Shown here one piece after another: positions 1 through 10,166 of a stretch of 64,000 nt of DNA (positions within the stretch are counted from its first letter, which is position 1; each line of letters starts with the position of its first letter). The translations under genes were made by a program, and so were the position numbers. The notes beneath the pieces are model-generated. The model was given only the letters and a program-made list of their open reading frames with translations. It did no database searches and was not told the DNA's origin. The DNA comes from Escherichia ruysiae (GTDB taxonomy: Bacteria > Pseudomonadota > Gammaproteobacteria > Enterobacterales > Enterobacteriaceae): the NCBI RefSeq assembly GCF_031323975.1, contig NZ_JAVIWS010000001.1:3534001-3598000 (forward strand), written 5' to 3'.

Positions 1-706
1 TGATACCGCACAAATCTATGATAACGAAGCTGCAGTAGGTCAGGCGATTGCAGAAAGTGGCGTGCCACGTAATGAACTCTATATCACCACTAAAATCTGG
101 ATTGAAAATCTCAGCAAAGACAAACTGATCCCGAGTCTGAAAGAGAGCCTGCAAAAATTGCGTACCGATTATGTTGATCTGACGCTAATCCACTGGCCGT
201 CACCAAACGATGAAGTCTCTGTTGAAGAGTTTATGCAGGCGTTGCTGGAAGCGAAAAAACAAGGGCTGACGCGTGAAATCGGTATTTCCAACTTCACGAT
301 CCCGTTGATGGAAAAGGCAATTGCTGCTGTTGGCGCTGAAAACATCGCTACCAACCAGATTGAACTCTCTCCTTATCTGCAAAACCGTAAAGTGGTCGCC
401 TGGGCTAAACAGCACGGCATTCATATTACTTCCTATATGACGCTGGCTTATGGGAAGGCTCTGAAAGATGAGGTTATTGCTCGTATCGCAGCTAAACACA
501 ATGCGACCCCGGCACAAGTAATTCTGGCGTGGGCAATGGAGGAAGGCTACTCAGTAATACCGTCTTCCACTAAACGTGAAAACCTGGAAAGTAATCTTAA
601 GGCACAAAGTTTACAGCTTGATGCAGAAGACAAAAAAGCGATCGCCGAACTGGATTGCAACGACCGCCTCGTAAGTCCGGAAGGTCTGGCTCCTGAATGG
701 GATTAA
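1..706 (+). CDS. dkgB: 2,5-diketo-D-gluconate reductase B (aldo/keto reductase), 5' end outside window
   Basis: The reading frame is open from base 2, and the first codons ([13 protein letters not shown]) match the part of an aldo/keto reductase that holds the catalytic Asp and Tyr. From memory of the 267-residue K-12 protein, about 33 residues lie upstream of the window. The family uses NADPH to reduce 2,5-diketo-D-gluconate and methylglyoxal-type carbonyls in the cytoplasm. Further family marks are the strand around LIHWPSP, the GISNF motif, and the cofactor-binding [13 protein letters not shown] segment near the C-terminus. It ends 4 bp inside the convergent yafC. Identification is near certain. 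Confidence 0.97.
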   Translation, partial: DTAQIYDNEAAVGQAIAESGVPRNELYITTKIWIENLSKDKLIPSLKESLQKLRTDYVDLTLIHWPSPNDEVSVEEFMQALLEAKKQGLTREIGISNFTIPLMEKAIAAVGAENIATNQIELSPYLQNRKVVAWAKQHGIHITSYMTLAYGKALKDEVIARIAAKHNATPAQVILAWAMEEGYSVIPSSTKRENLESNLKAQSLQLDAEDKKAIAELDCNDRLVSPEGLAPEWD

Positions 707-1617
707 GCCTCTCTGACAGCTCCTGCGGGAGCTGTTTTTATATGCTCGCTAAGGAAATCGATAAAGGCCCGGATGCGAGTACTTACCGCGCGGTCGCTGT
801 AATAGACGGCGCTGAAGGGCATTTCCACTGGCAACACTTTATCTGCCATTAACTCCACCAGTTCACCACGAGCAATTTCTCTGTCGATCATATAGTCGGA
901 CAAACACGCAATCCCGTTGCCACTCAGGCAAAGCTGTTTCAGTGTTTCTCCACTATTGGATGACAAACCGTACTTCACCTCATGTAATTGTCCATCACTA
1001 CAGGCTATCGGCCAGGTATTGAGGGAAGCGGGTTCAGTAAATCCCAGGCAAACATGTTGCTTTAAATCGTCGATAGTTTCTGGCTTCCCGTAGCGGGCAA
1101 TATAGTCGGGGGAGGCGATAATTTTTCGATAACTGTTAAATAACGGCCTGGCTCGTAAGCTGGAATCCGTTAACGTACCGGCGCGTATCGCGACATCCAC
1201 TTTTCTTTCGATCAAATTAATAATCGTTTCGGAGGAGACTAGCGATAAAGTGACTTCCGGATAGCGTTCGCGGAAAGGCTTAATTAACGGCATCAGAAAG
1301 TGTAGTACCACGGGGGTTGCGGCATCGATCCGTAACAGTCCGCGCGGTGTATTACGCGTCTCCATAATTTCTGATTCTGCCGCTGCCATCTCCTGCAAAA
1401 TTGACTGTACGCGACGAAAATAACGCTCGCCTTCTTCCGTCAGGCTAAGTTGTCGTGTGGTTCGATTAAGTAGGCTGACGCCAAGTTTCATTTCCAGCTT
1501 TTTTACCGCACGGCTGACCGCTGAGTTTGCTTGCCCTAATTGTTCCGCTGCCCGGCTAAAGCTGCCGCTTTCGACGACCGAAACAAAAATGGCGAGTTCT
1601 TCCGACGTGGCTTTCAT
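703..1617 (-). CDS. yafC: LysR-family transcriptional regulator YafC
   Basis: This is a 304-residue protein of normal LysR length. The N-terminal winged helix-turn-helix spans about residues 5-65 ([20 protein letters not shown]). The rest is the periplasmic-binding-protein-like effector domain. Its ligand is not known from the sequence. It overlaps the last 4 bp of dkgB tail to tail and is transcribed divergently from yafD across about 240 bp, the usual place for LysR autoregulation. Confidence 0.95.
   Translation of the reverse strand: MKATSEELAIFVSVVESGSFSRAAEQLGQANSAVSRAVKKLEMKLGVSLLNRTTRQLSLTEEGERYFRRVQSILQEMAAAESEIMETRNTPRGLLRIDAATPVVLHFLMPLIKPFRERYPEVTLSLVSSETIINLIERKVDVAIRAGTLTDSSLRARPLFNSYRKIIASPDYIARYGKPETIDDLKQHVCLGFTEPASLNTWPIACSDGQLHEVKYGLSSNSGETLKQLCLSGNGIACLSDYMIDREIARGELVELMADKVLPVEMPFSAVYYSDRAVSTRIRAFIDFLSEHIKTAPAGAVREA
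716..739. terminator. Terminator between dkgB and yafC
   Basis: A stem ACAGCTCC / GGGAGCTGT with a 3-base loop is followed by a T run on the plus strand. It would end dkgB transcription, and it lies inside the 3' end of the convergent yafC. Confidence 0.75.
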
Positions 1618-1806
1618 TTTTGCTCCTGTTGCAAAATAGAAGAGATATTTTGAATTTATTTGTTATTAAACCATCAGGATACGTAATATGTCATCCGATT
1701 TAATGTTCTCAATAATGAGCAAAATTCTGTGCGGTGTAAGCACTTGCTTACATAACAATATACAATTGCTCGTTGAAAGAGTGAGCTAAAATCCCTATAA
1801 CAGTAG

Positions 1807-2658
<852 letters not shown>

Positions 2659-2735
2659 GGTATGTCAGGTCTGCCACAGGGCAGACCAACGTTTGGCGCT
2701 GCCTTTTTATACTCAAACAACAAAAGGACAGTGCA

Positions 2736-3506
2736 ATGACAACACAATCCCACCATGAGCACGTAGAAAAGCAATTTAGCTCGCAGGCCAGTGAATATTT
2801 AACCAGTGCCGTGCATGCATCCGGGCGCGACTTACAGCGCCTGGCGGCGTGTCTGGCAGAGTATCCTGACGCTTGCGTACTTGATATGGGCTGTGGAGCA
2901 GGACATGCCAGCTTTGTCGCCGCGCAAAACGTGCAGGAAGTGGTGGCGTATGACTTATCTTCCCAAATGCTGGATGTTGTTGCACAGGCTGCAGATACCC
3001 GACAACTGAAAAATATCACCACCCGCCAGGGGTATGCCGAAAGCCTGCCTTTTGCCGATCACACCTTTAATATTGTTATTAGTCGTTATTCTGCTCACCA
3101 CTGGCATGATGTCGGTGCGGCATTGCGTGAAGTGAATCGGGTCTTGAAGCCCGGCGGTATGCTGATTGTGATGGACGTAATGTCTCCGGGTCACCCGGTA
3201 CGCGATATTTGGTTACAGACGATAGAAGCATTGCGCGATGCTTCTCACGTGCGTAATTACGCCAGCGGTGAGTGGTTGACGTTAATCAATGAAGCATATC
3301 TGCTTGTCGATAATGTGATCACCGATAAATTACCTCTGGAATTCTCTTCGTGGATTGCGAGAATGCGTACGCCAGAAGTGTTAGTGGACGCTATTCGCGT
3401 TTACCAACAGAGCGCATCGACAGAGGTGAAAACGTATTTTGCCTTGCAGAATGATGGCTCTTTCACCAGTGATATCATCATGGTTGAAGCACATAAAGCG
3501 GCATAA
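2736..3506 (+). CDS. yafE: Class I SAM-dependent methyltransferase YafE
   Basis: The 256-residue protein has the SAM-binding motif VLDMGCGAGHASF (about residues 49-61), a second acidic motif (VAYDLSSQML) and the post-motif VNRVLKPGGML, as in UbiE/Methyltransf_11 enzymes. The ATG at 2736 follows an AAAGGA ribosome site. I recall the K-12 annotation as shorter; here the N-terminal segment before the SAM motif is intact. The substrate is unknown. Confidence 0.92.
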   Translation: MTTQSHHEHVEKQFSSQASEYLTSAVHASGRDLQRLAACLAEYPDACVLDMGCGAGHASFVAAQNVQEVVAYDLSSQMLDVVAQAADTRQLKNITTRQGYAESLPFADHTFNIVISRYSAHHWHDVGAALREVNRVLKPGGMLIVMDVMSPGHPVRDIWLQTIEALRDASHVRNYASGEWLTLINEAYLLVDNVITDKLPLEFSSWIARMRTPEVLVDAIRVYQQSASTEVKTYFALQNDGSFTSDIIMVEAHKAA

Positions 3507-3511
3507 ATAAA

Positions 3512-3538
3512 AAAGGCACCGGGGGAATCGGTGCCTTT
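3512..3538. terminator. Bidirectional terminator between yafE and mltD
   Basis: An AAAGGCACCG / CGGTGCCTTT stem has an A run on one side and a T run on the other, between two convergent genes, so it can serve both. Confidence 0.85.
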
Positions 3539-3553
3539 CTGTTATCTGGTTTG

Positions 3554-4912
3554 TCAGGAATCTGGCATATTGTTGTTTTTCACAAACAACGTCAGCTTGT
3601 CGCCTGGTTGCAGATTCGCAGTATCGCTGTTCCAGCGCATCACATCTTTGATGTTTACGCCGTGACGCTTAGCAATGCTTGAAAGCGAATCACCTTTGCG
3701 CACACGATACGTAATGCTATCGCTGTTGTTTGCCAACCGCTGTGCGCTACTACCAGCGCCAATTGTCAGACTTTGACCTGGTTTCAGCTTAGAACCGCGC
3801 AGATTGTTCCACTGCTGCAAATTCTTTGTGCTTACGCCGAGACGTGAAGCGATGCTTGAAAGCGTGTCGCCAGAGCGTACGGTGTAAACGCGGCTATTAA
3901 GCGGCGTATTGTCGGCAACCAGTGTCGACTGTACGGCAGCAATTTCGCCTGAAGCCAGAGATTCACGCAGTTGATCTGCATGTTTCTTTGGCACCATCAC
4001 GTACTGTGGACCACTTGCGCCCAGCGTGGAGCCTTTCACGCCAGCGTTGAAGGTCTTCAGTTTGCTGACGGAAATTCCCGCCATATCTGCAACCTTCGCC
4101 ATTTCAACCGGGCTACTCAGGTGTACACGCGCCAGAGCACGGCTTTCATCGGTCGTCGGCAGACGTACACCATAACGCTTGCTGTTTTTGAGAATATCAC
4201 TCAATGCCAGCATCTTAGGCACGTACTGCTTCGTTTCCTGCGGCAACGGTAACGACCAGAAATCCGTGGATTTCCCACGCGCTTTGTTCGTTTTAATTGC
4301 CTTCATGACCCGACCTTCGCCGCTGTTATAAGCCGCTACGGTCAGAAGCCAGTCGCCGTCAAACATTTTGTTCAGACGCTGCATCATGTTCAGCGCGGCA
4401 GTTGTTGAAGCAACAACATCGCGACGCGCGTCATAATTGCGAGTCTGTTTCAAACCATAATTGCGCCCCGTGCTCGGAATGATCTGCCAGATGCCTGCGG
4501 CATTGGCGCCAGACGTCGCGTGAGGATCAAAAGCGCTCTCCACTATGGGTAGTAGTACCAGTTCCATAGGCATGTTACGTTTTTTAACTTGCCCGGCTAT
4601 CCAGTACATATACGGCTCTGCCCGTAAAGTTACATCGTGGAGATAGCTCTTATTGCGTAAATATTTCTGTTTCTGTTCGCGAATCCGGTCGTTTTCCGGA
4701 ATTCCCATCTTTAGCTCGTCGCCTATGAAAGCCCACAAGTCACCATCCGGCGCGATAGACGTCCCATCGTCCATCCATCGTGCCTGACTTGTAAACTTTG
4801 CTGCTTCCCCTTGACCAGCTGCAGAAAGGCTCTGTGCGTGCTGTTGAACGTTACCAGTACTCTGGCAACCCACGAGCAGGACAGAGGCGAGTAATATCGC
4901 TTTTGCCTTCAT
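3554..4912 (-). CDS. mltD: Membrane-bound lytic murein transglycosylase D
   Basis: This 452-residue lipoprotein cleaves the glycan backbone of peptidoglycan. The N-terminal signal ends in the lipobox LVGC (Cys at residue 16). The SLT domain covers about residues 110-250 and holds the catalytic Glu in VESAFDP and the motif AAGIWQIIPSTG. Two LysM peptidoglycan-binding repeats close the protein, each starting with Y(T/R)VR(S/K)GD.LSSIA. It is read divergently from yafE's neighbourhood and lies 71 bp downstream of gloB on the same strand. Confidence 0.97.
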   Translation of the reverse strand: MKAKAILLASVLLVGCQSTGNVQQHAQSLSAAGQGEAAKFTSQARWMDDGTSIAPDGDLWAFIGDELKMGIPENDRIREQKQKYLRNKSYLHDVTLRAEPYMYWIAGQVKKRNMPMELVLLPIVESAFDPHATSGANAAGIWQIIPSTGRNYGLKQTRNYDARRDVVASTTAALNMMQRLNKMFDGDWLLTVAAYNSGEGRVMKAIKTNKARGKSTDFWSLPLPQETKQYVPKMLALSDILKNSKRYGVRLPTTDESRALARVHLSSPVEMAKVADMAGISVSKLKTFNAGVKGSTLGASGPQYVMVPKKHADQLRESLASGEIAAVQSTLVADNTPLNSRVYTVRSGDTLSSIASRLGVSTKNLQQWNNLRGSKLKPGQSLTIGAGSSAQRLANNSDSITYRVRKGDSLSSIAKRHGVNIKDVMRWNSDTANLQPGDKLTLFVKNNNMPDS

Positions 4913-4983
4913 GTGTGTGTCAATAGTTGCTTAAAAGACGACCGATCATAACGGCGAACGAAGCTGATGACAAGAAAGTTTTA

Positions 4984-5742
<759 letters not shown>

Positions 5743-5772
5743 TTACCTCTCAGTGCGAAACGGAAGGTTGTG

Positions 5773-6495
5773 ATGAAACCGGCAAGGATCCCCCAAACTG
5801 TCGTGGCTCCTGATTGCTGGGGCGATTTGCCCTGGGGAGAGCTTTATCGCAAGGCGCTGGAACGCCAGCTCAACCCGTGGTTCGCTAAAATGTATGGTTT
5901 TCATCTGCTTAAGATTGGCAATTTAAGCGCAGAAATCAATTGCGAAGCGTGCGCGGTTTCTCATCAAGTGAATGTTTCAGCGCAAGGAATGCCCGTCCAG
6001 GTGCAGGCGGACCCACTTCACCTTCCTTTTGCCGATAAATCCGTCGATGTTTGTCTACTGGCGCATACATTGCCGTGGTGCACCGATCCGCATCGTTTAT
6101 TGCGCGAAGCCGATAGGGTATTGATTGATGATGGCTGGCTGGTTATTAGCGGCTTCAATCCCATCAGTTTAATGGGATTACGCAAACTTGTGCCGGTATT
6201 GCGAAAAACATCGCCCTATAACAGCCGGATGTTTACTCTGATGCGGCAACTGGACTGGCTCTCTTTGTTGAATTTTGAAGTGCTACACGCCAGCCGTTTC
6301 CATGTTCTCCCGTGGAACAAGCACGGTGGAAAACTATTGAGCACGCACATTCCTGCGCTTGGTTGCTTACAACTTATTGTTGCCCGGAAACGGACTATTC
6401 CTTTAACGCTAAATCCGATGAAACAGAGTAAAAACAAACCGCGAATTCGCCAGGCGGTCGGTGCCACCCGGCAATGTCGTAAACCACAGGCTTAA
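5773..6495 (+). CDS. yafS: Methyltransferase-like protein YafS
   Basis: The 240-residue protein resembles a class I SAM methyltransferase from about residue 75 onward ([20 protein letters not shown], then [21 protein letters not shown]). The glycine-rich motif I is degenerate, so activity is unproven. I chose the ATG at 5773 because GGAAGG lies 5 bases upstream; a GTG directly before it is a possible alternative. It overlaps the convergent rnhA by 4 bp. Confidence 0.92.
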
Positions 6496-6959
6496 ACTTC
6501 GACTTGATAGCCCGTATCTTCCAGCGTGGGATTCATTGCCGCAGCACGAGCCAGTTCATCACAGCGTTCGTTTTCCGGGTGTCCGGCATGGCCTTTTACC
6601 CATTCCCATTTGATTTGATGCTGTCCCAGCGCGGCATCAAGACGTTGCCAGAGATCGACATTTTTTACCGGTTTTTTGTCTGCGGTTTTCCAGCCACGTT
6701 TTTTCCAGTTATGGATCCACTGGGTAATCCCCTGGCGGACATACTGGCTGTCGGTACTCAAAATGACTTCGCAATGTTCTTTTAACGCTTCCAGCGCGAC
6801 AATAGCAGCCATCAACTCCATACGGTTATTGGTGGTGCGGGTGTAGCCTGCGCTAAAGGTTTTCTCGCGTCCGCGATAACGTAAAATAGCGCCGTAACCC
6901 CCAGGTCCTGGATTACCCAGACACGAACCATCGGTGAAAATTTCTACCTGTTTAAGCAT
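6492..6959 (-). CDS. rnhA: Ribonuclease HI
   Basis: The 155-residue enzyme degrades the RNA strand of RNA-DNA hybrids. The catalytic carboxylates are visible as Asp in [14 protein letters not shown], Glu in NNRMELMA, Asp in STDSQYV, and the C-terminal Asp in NERCDELAR. The frame stays open 37 codons upstream, but the start at 6959 gives the known length and begins MLKQVEIF. It is divergent from dnaQ across 64 bp, the known rnhA-dnaQ overlapping promoter arrangement. Confidence 0.98.
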
Positions 6960-7023
6960 CTCTGGTAGACTTCCTGTAATTGAATCGAATTGTAAAACGA
7001 CAAGTCTGACATAAATGACCGCT

Positions 7024-7755
7024 ATGAGCACTGCAATTACACGCCAGATCGTTCTCGATACCGAAACCACCGGTATGAACCAGATTGGTGCGCACTATGA
7101 AGGCCACAAGATCATTGAGATTGGTGCCGTTGAAGTGGTGAACCGTCGACTGACGGGCAATAACTTTCACGTTTATCTTAAGCCCGATCGGCTGGTGGAT
7201 CCGGAAGCCTTTGGCGTACATGGTATTGCCGATGAGTTTTTGCTCGATAAGCCTACGTTTGCCGAAGTAGCTGATGAGTTCATGGACTATATTCGTGGCG
7301 CGGAGCTGGTGATCCATAACGCAGCGTTCGATATCGGCTTTATGGACTACGAGTTTTCGCTGCTCAAGCGCGATATTCCGAAGACCAATACCTTCTGTAA
7401 GGTCACCGATAGCCTTGCGGTAGCGAGGAAAATGTTTCCTGGTAAGCGCAACAGCCTCGATGCGTTATGCGCCCGCTACGAAATAGATAACAGCAAGCGT
7501 ACATTGCACGGGGCATTACTCGATGCCCAGATCCTTGCGGAAGTTTATCTGGCGATGACCGGTGGCCAAACGTCGATGGCTTTTGCGATGGAAGGTGAAA
7601 CACAACAGCAACAAGGTGAAGCAACAATTCAGCGCATTGTGCGCCAGGCAAGTAAGTTACGCGTTGTTTTTGCGACGGATGAAGAGCTAGCAGCGCATGA
7701 AGCTCGTCTCGATCTGGTGCAGAAGAAAGGCGGAAGCTGCCTCTGGCGGGCATAA
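7024..7755 (+). CDS. dnaQ: DNA polymerase III epsilon subunit (3'-5' proofreading exonuclease)
   Basis: The 243-residue protein proofreads for the replicative polymerase. Exo I is DTETTG (the two metal-binding acids), Exo II lies in HNAAFDIGF, and Exo III is in LHGALLDAQ. The C-terminal tail after about residue 190 is the segment known to bind the alpha subunit. I took the start at 7024 (MSTAITRQ) to match the known length; an in-frame ATG three codons upstream exists. It is followed by aspV. Confidence 0.98.
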
Positions 7756-7830
7756 ATACATGTAAAAGGTGCTAAAAATAGCGAGTTGGGCGATTTTTGC
7801 AGCAAACGATTCAAAAGATGAGAAAAACAA

Positions 7831-7859
7831 TTGACGAAGGGCGAGGCAATCCGTAGTAT
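7831..7859 (+). promoter_or_regulatory. Sigma-70 promoter of aspV
   Basis: TTGACG (7831-7836) and TAGTAT (7854-7859) are separated by 17 bp. A GC-rich stretch (TCGCCTCG) follows the -10, as in stable-RNA promoters under stringent control. The tRNA begins 29 bp further on. Confidence 0.8.
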
Positions 7860-7887
7860 TCGCCTCGTTCCCAACGGAATAAAACGC

Positions 7888-7964
7888 GGAGCGGTAGTTC
7901 AGTCGGTTAGAATACCTGCCTGTCACGCAGGGGGTCGCGGGTTCGAGTCCCGTCCGTTCCGCCA
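7888..7964 (+). tRNA. aspV: tRNA-Asp (GTC anticodon)
   Basis: The 77-base cloverleaf includes GGAGCGG / CCGTTCC acceptor strands, a D arm with AGTTCAGTCGGTTAGAA, the anticodon loop CTGTCAC (anticodon GTC), a T arm with GGTTCGAGTCC, and an encoded CCA. It forms the left border of the accessory region. In K-12 the same tRNA is followed by yafT/yafU; in other E. coli it is a known T6SS insertion point. Confidence 0.98.
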
Positions 7965-7972
7965 ATATTTAG

Positions 7973-8003
7973 AAAGCCTGAATCAGCAATGGTTCAGGCT
8001 TTT
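7973..8003 (+). terminator. Terminator of aspV
   Basis: An AAAGCCTGAA / TTCAGGCTTT stem-loop runs into TTTT 8 bases after the tRNA 3' end. Confidence 0.85.
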
Positions 8004-8076
8004 GTCGTTTCTGGCTTTCGGGATTTTTCACCCCGGAAGTTAAATGGATTTAATCCAGAAAATAGTTACACCATAT

Positions 8077-8106
8077 AATGACCAGTAGTTATAAGTTCTG
8101 GTCATT
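8077..8106. terminator. Inverted repeat at the end of the tssA operon
   Basis: AATGACCAG / CTGGTCATT flank a 12-base loop just after the tssA stop. There is no strong T run on the tssA side, so terminator function is only a suggestion. Confidence 0.4.
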
Positions 8107-8110
8107 TTGG

Positions 8111-9160
8111 TTATTCCTGCGCATCCCACTTCTCCAGCAGTTCTGCTGGAACTTCATTGATTATCTCCGAAAAGCGTTTACCGACCAGTCGTTCCGCCTG
8201 ACGCAACAAAGGAATGGTCGGACTGCTTGGTTCACTGTGCTCAAACCAGCGGCGGATGACTCGCAGGCGTTTCAGTGCGTCGTTCCGATCGCTGATTTGC
8301 TGTGGCTCTGCGATGATCTTTGCGGTCGTTTCGGCTGGTATATCCACTGTGGGAGCGACATGCCCTGCTAGTGTCAGTCCGGTATTATCGATAGCAGCAT
8401 ACTTCGGCTGATCAGCCTGCGGTTTTGGTTGTGGGATTTCTGGCGTAGTTGTCTGTACCGCCCCAGGCAACAGGGTCAGCAGTTGCGTCAGACGCGAAAA
8501 GTCCGGGGCCAGGTCATTCAGCGTTTCACGAGCATGGTGTTGCAGTCGCTCAGTGATCTCGGCGGCCTGGCGAAATGCGTCCAGCGGCAGTGCGCCGCGT
8601 GCTTCCAGGTCGGCCAGTTGCTGACGTACTGATTCCGGTGCCAGCGCATCCGCCGGGCGTGATGCAGACAGCGAACGTTCCACATCCCGAACCTGAAGGC
8701 GCATGGCGGCGTTGTTTGATAGCGTAATGCCACGAATATCAGCCATTACGCCTTCGTGGTCCAGTAGCGCCGACAGCGCGTTACTGCGTGCTACAGCCGC
8801 ATCTTCGGCGGTGGTATCTTCAGCCGTAAGCAGTTGTGGATGGATGGTGTCCGGGTTTGCGACACACAACGTTTCCAGAAGCGTGAGTGTCTCCACCAGC
8901 CCTCTGGCTCCGGCCTGCTGGATACGGCAACGCAGCAGGACAACCAGGATGCGGATATCTTTACTGCGTGCCAGCAGGCGGCGGGCGTCCCGCTCCAGCT
9001 CCGCCCAGTTAATAGTTTCCGGTGTACTGACAAAATCGCCATATTGCGCCTCTTCACGCGCTAAGGCGCGGGTGAACAGCAACAGGTACTCTGGATCATA
9101 CTCCAGATCCGGGCCGCAGGGGCATTCAGCCGAAATAGGGTCAGACAGGGGGGTATCCAT
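8111..9160 (-). CDS. tssA: Type VI secretion protein TssA (ImpA family)
   Basis: The 349-residue protein starts with an ImpA-type N-terminal domain (GPDLEYDPEY near residue 16, NWAELERDARRLL near residue 50) and ends with a smaller conserved region (RRWFEHSEPSSPTIPLLRQA, then EKWDAQE). TssA primes and coordinates growth of the contractile sheath on the baseplate in the cytoplasm. It is the last gene of the minus-strand operon, 10 bp after tssG. Confidence 0.92.
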   Translation of the reverse strand: MDTPLSDPISAECPCGPDLEYDPEYLLLFTRALAREEAQYGDFVSTPETINWAELERDARRLLARSKDIRILVVLLRCRIQQAGARGLVETLTLLETLCVANPDTIHPQLLTAEDTTAEDAAVARSNALSALLDHEGVMADIRGITLSNNAAMRLQVRDVERSLSASRPADALAPESVRQQLADLEARGALPLDAFRQAAEITERLQHHARETLNDLAPDFSRLTQLLTLLPGAVQTTTPEIPQPKPQADQPKYAAIDNTGLTLAGHVAPTVDIPAETTAKIIAEPQQISDRNDALKRLRVIRRWFEHSEPSSPTIPLLRQAERLVGKRFSEIINEVPAELLEKWDAQE

Positions 9161-9170
9161 TAAATTATCC

Positions 9171-10166
9171 TCAGTGTGCCAGATAGTGTTCAGGTTCGAA
9201 AATCATGCCCGTCACCGGGTTGTCGTGCAGGGCTTTCCCTGCCCAGGCGGTCCAGCCAAGCTGATATGGACCGCCAGTAACAGCCGGAGGGGCTGCGTGT
9301 GGTTTAAGCTGTAGCTCAATTTCCCAGCAGTATTCAAACCCGGTAAATGCACGAACCAGTTCCGTTAGTACTGGCAGGTTATTACCACCAGGCAGGAAAC
9401 GCCGGTAGTCAGCCAGTGTCAGCGGGCCAATCACCAGCCGGAACTTATATTGCATGTCCGGCACGGCCTGGCCGATGAGTGCGCCGTTGCCAATGACGGA
9501 AGAGGGGGCTGGTATCCCCAGTCGGGTAATTTCATCATCAGCCACCGTTATCCAGTGCAGGACATACTCTTGTATCCGGAAAGGCACACTGAAATAGTGC
9601 GCCAGCGTGGCGGCCAAGCCGTCCGGGTTGCGGGATTCGCGCACCAGATGGGCCGATGCCGCCAGGCGAACGTGATCCGGCAGCGAGCTATCTGCACTTT
9701 CCCGTAAATCCTGCCCGCTGAGGCTGGCGATATAAAAGGCAAAACGGTCATATTCCTGTTTATCCAGACCGCCCCCGGCGGACTGGGCGCTGCGCCATGC
9801 CTGATAAAACTGCGTCAGCCAGCGGTGATGAAAAAGATCGGTAAAACGGGTCAGGGTCGGATCGCAGCGGCTTTCGGTCCGATTGCGCGCGAGTTCAGTG
9901 TAATGCAGTGGCAGCGGACCGTTCGGACCCCACAGTCCAAGGCTGTAAAGGCTAAGGTGCAGGCGTCCTTGTTGCCAGCTCACATTGGCGATTTCCCGTG
10001 GCGCAAAGGTCAGTGTAGGTGTTTGTCCCAGGCGAAATTTTTCCATGCCTGGTTGCCAGGCACTACCTGCGGGGACGGTACACAACTGCACATCCACGCG
10101 GCGCATCAGGTTCAGAAAACCATAGCGCCAGGGCGTTTTCTGCGCTTGGGTGAAATCGCCGCTCAT
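9171..10166 (-). CDS. tssG: Type VI secretion baseplate subunit TssG (ImpH/VasB family)
   Basis: The 331-residue protein has the TssG start (FLNLMRRVDVQL) and the conserved LHLSLYSLGLWGPNGPLPLHY and DLFHHRW segments. TssG forms baseplate wedges with TssE, TssF and TssK. Its start overlaps the tssF stop by 4 bp, which suggests translational coupling. Confidence 0.94.
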   Translation of the reverse strand: MSGDFTQAQKTPWRYGFLNLMRRVDVQLCTVPAGSAWQPGMEKFRLGQTPTLTFAPREIANVSWQQGRLHLSLYSLGLWGPNGPLPLHYTELARNRTESRCDPTLTRFTDLFHHRWLTQFYQAWRSAQSAGGGLDKQEYDRFAFYIASLSGQDLRESADSSLPDHVRLAASAHLVRESRNPDGLAATLAHYFSVPFRIQEYVLHWITVADDEITRLGIPAPSSVIGNGALIGQAVPDMQYKFRLVIGPLTLADYRRFLPGGNNLPVLTELVRAFTGFEYCWEIELQLKPHAAPPAVTGGPYQLGWTAWAGKALHDNPVTGMIFEPEHYLAH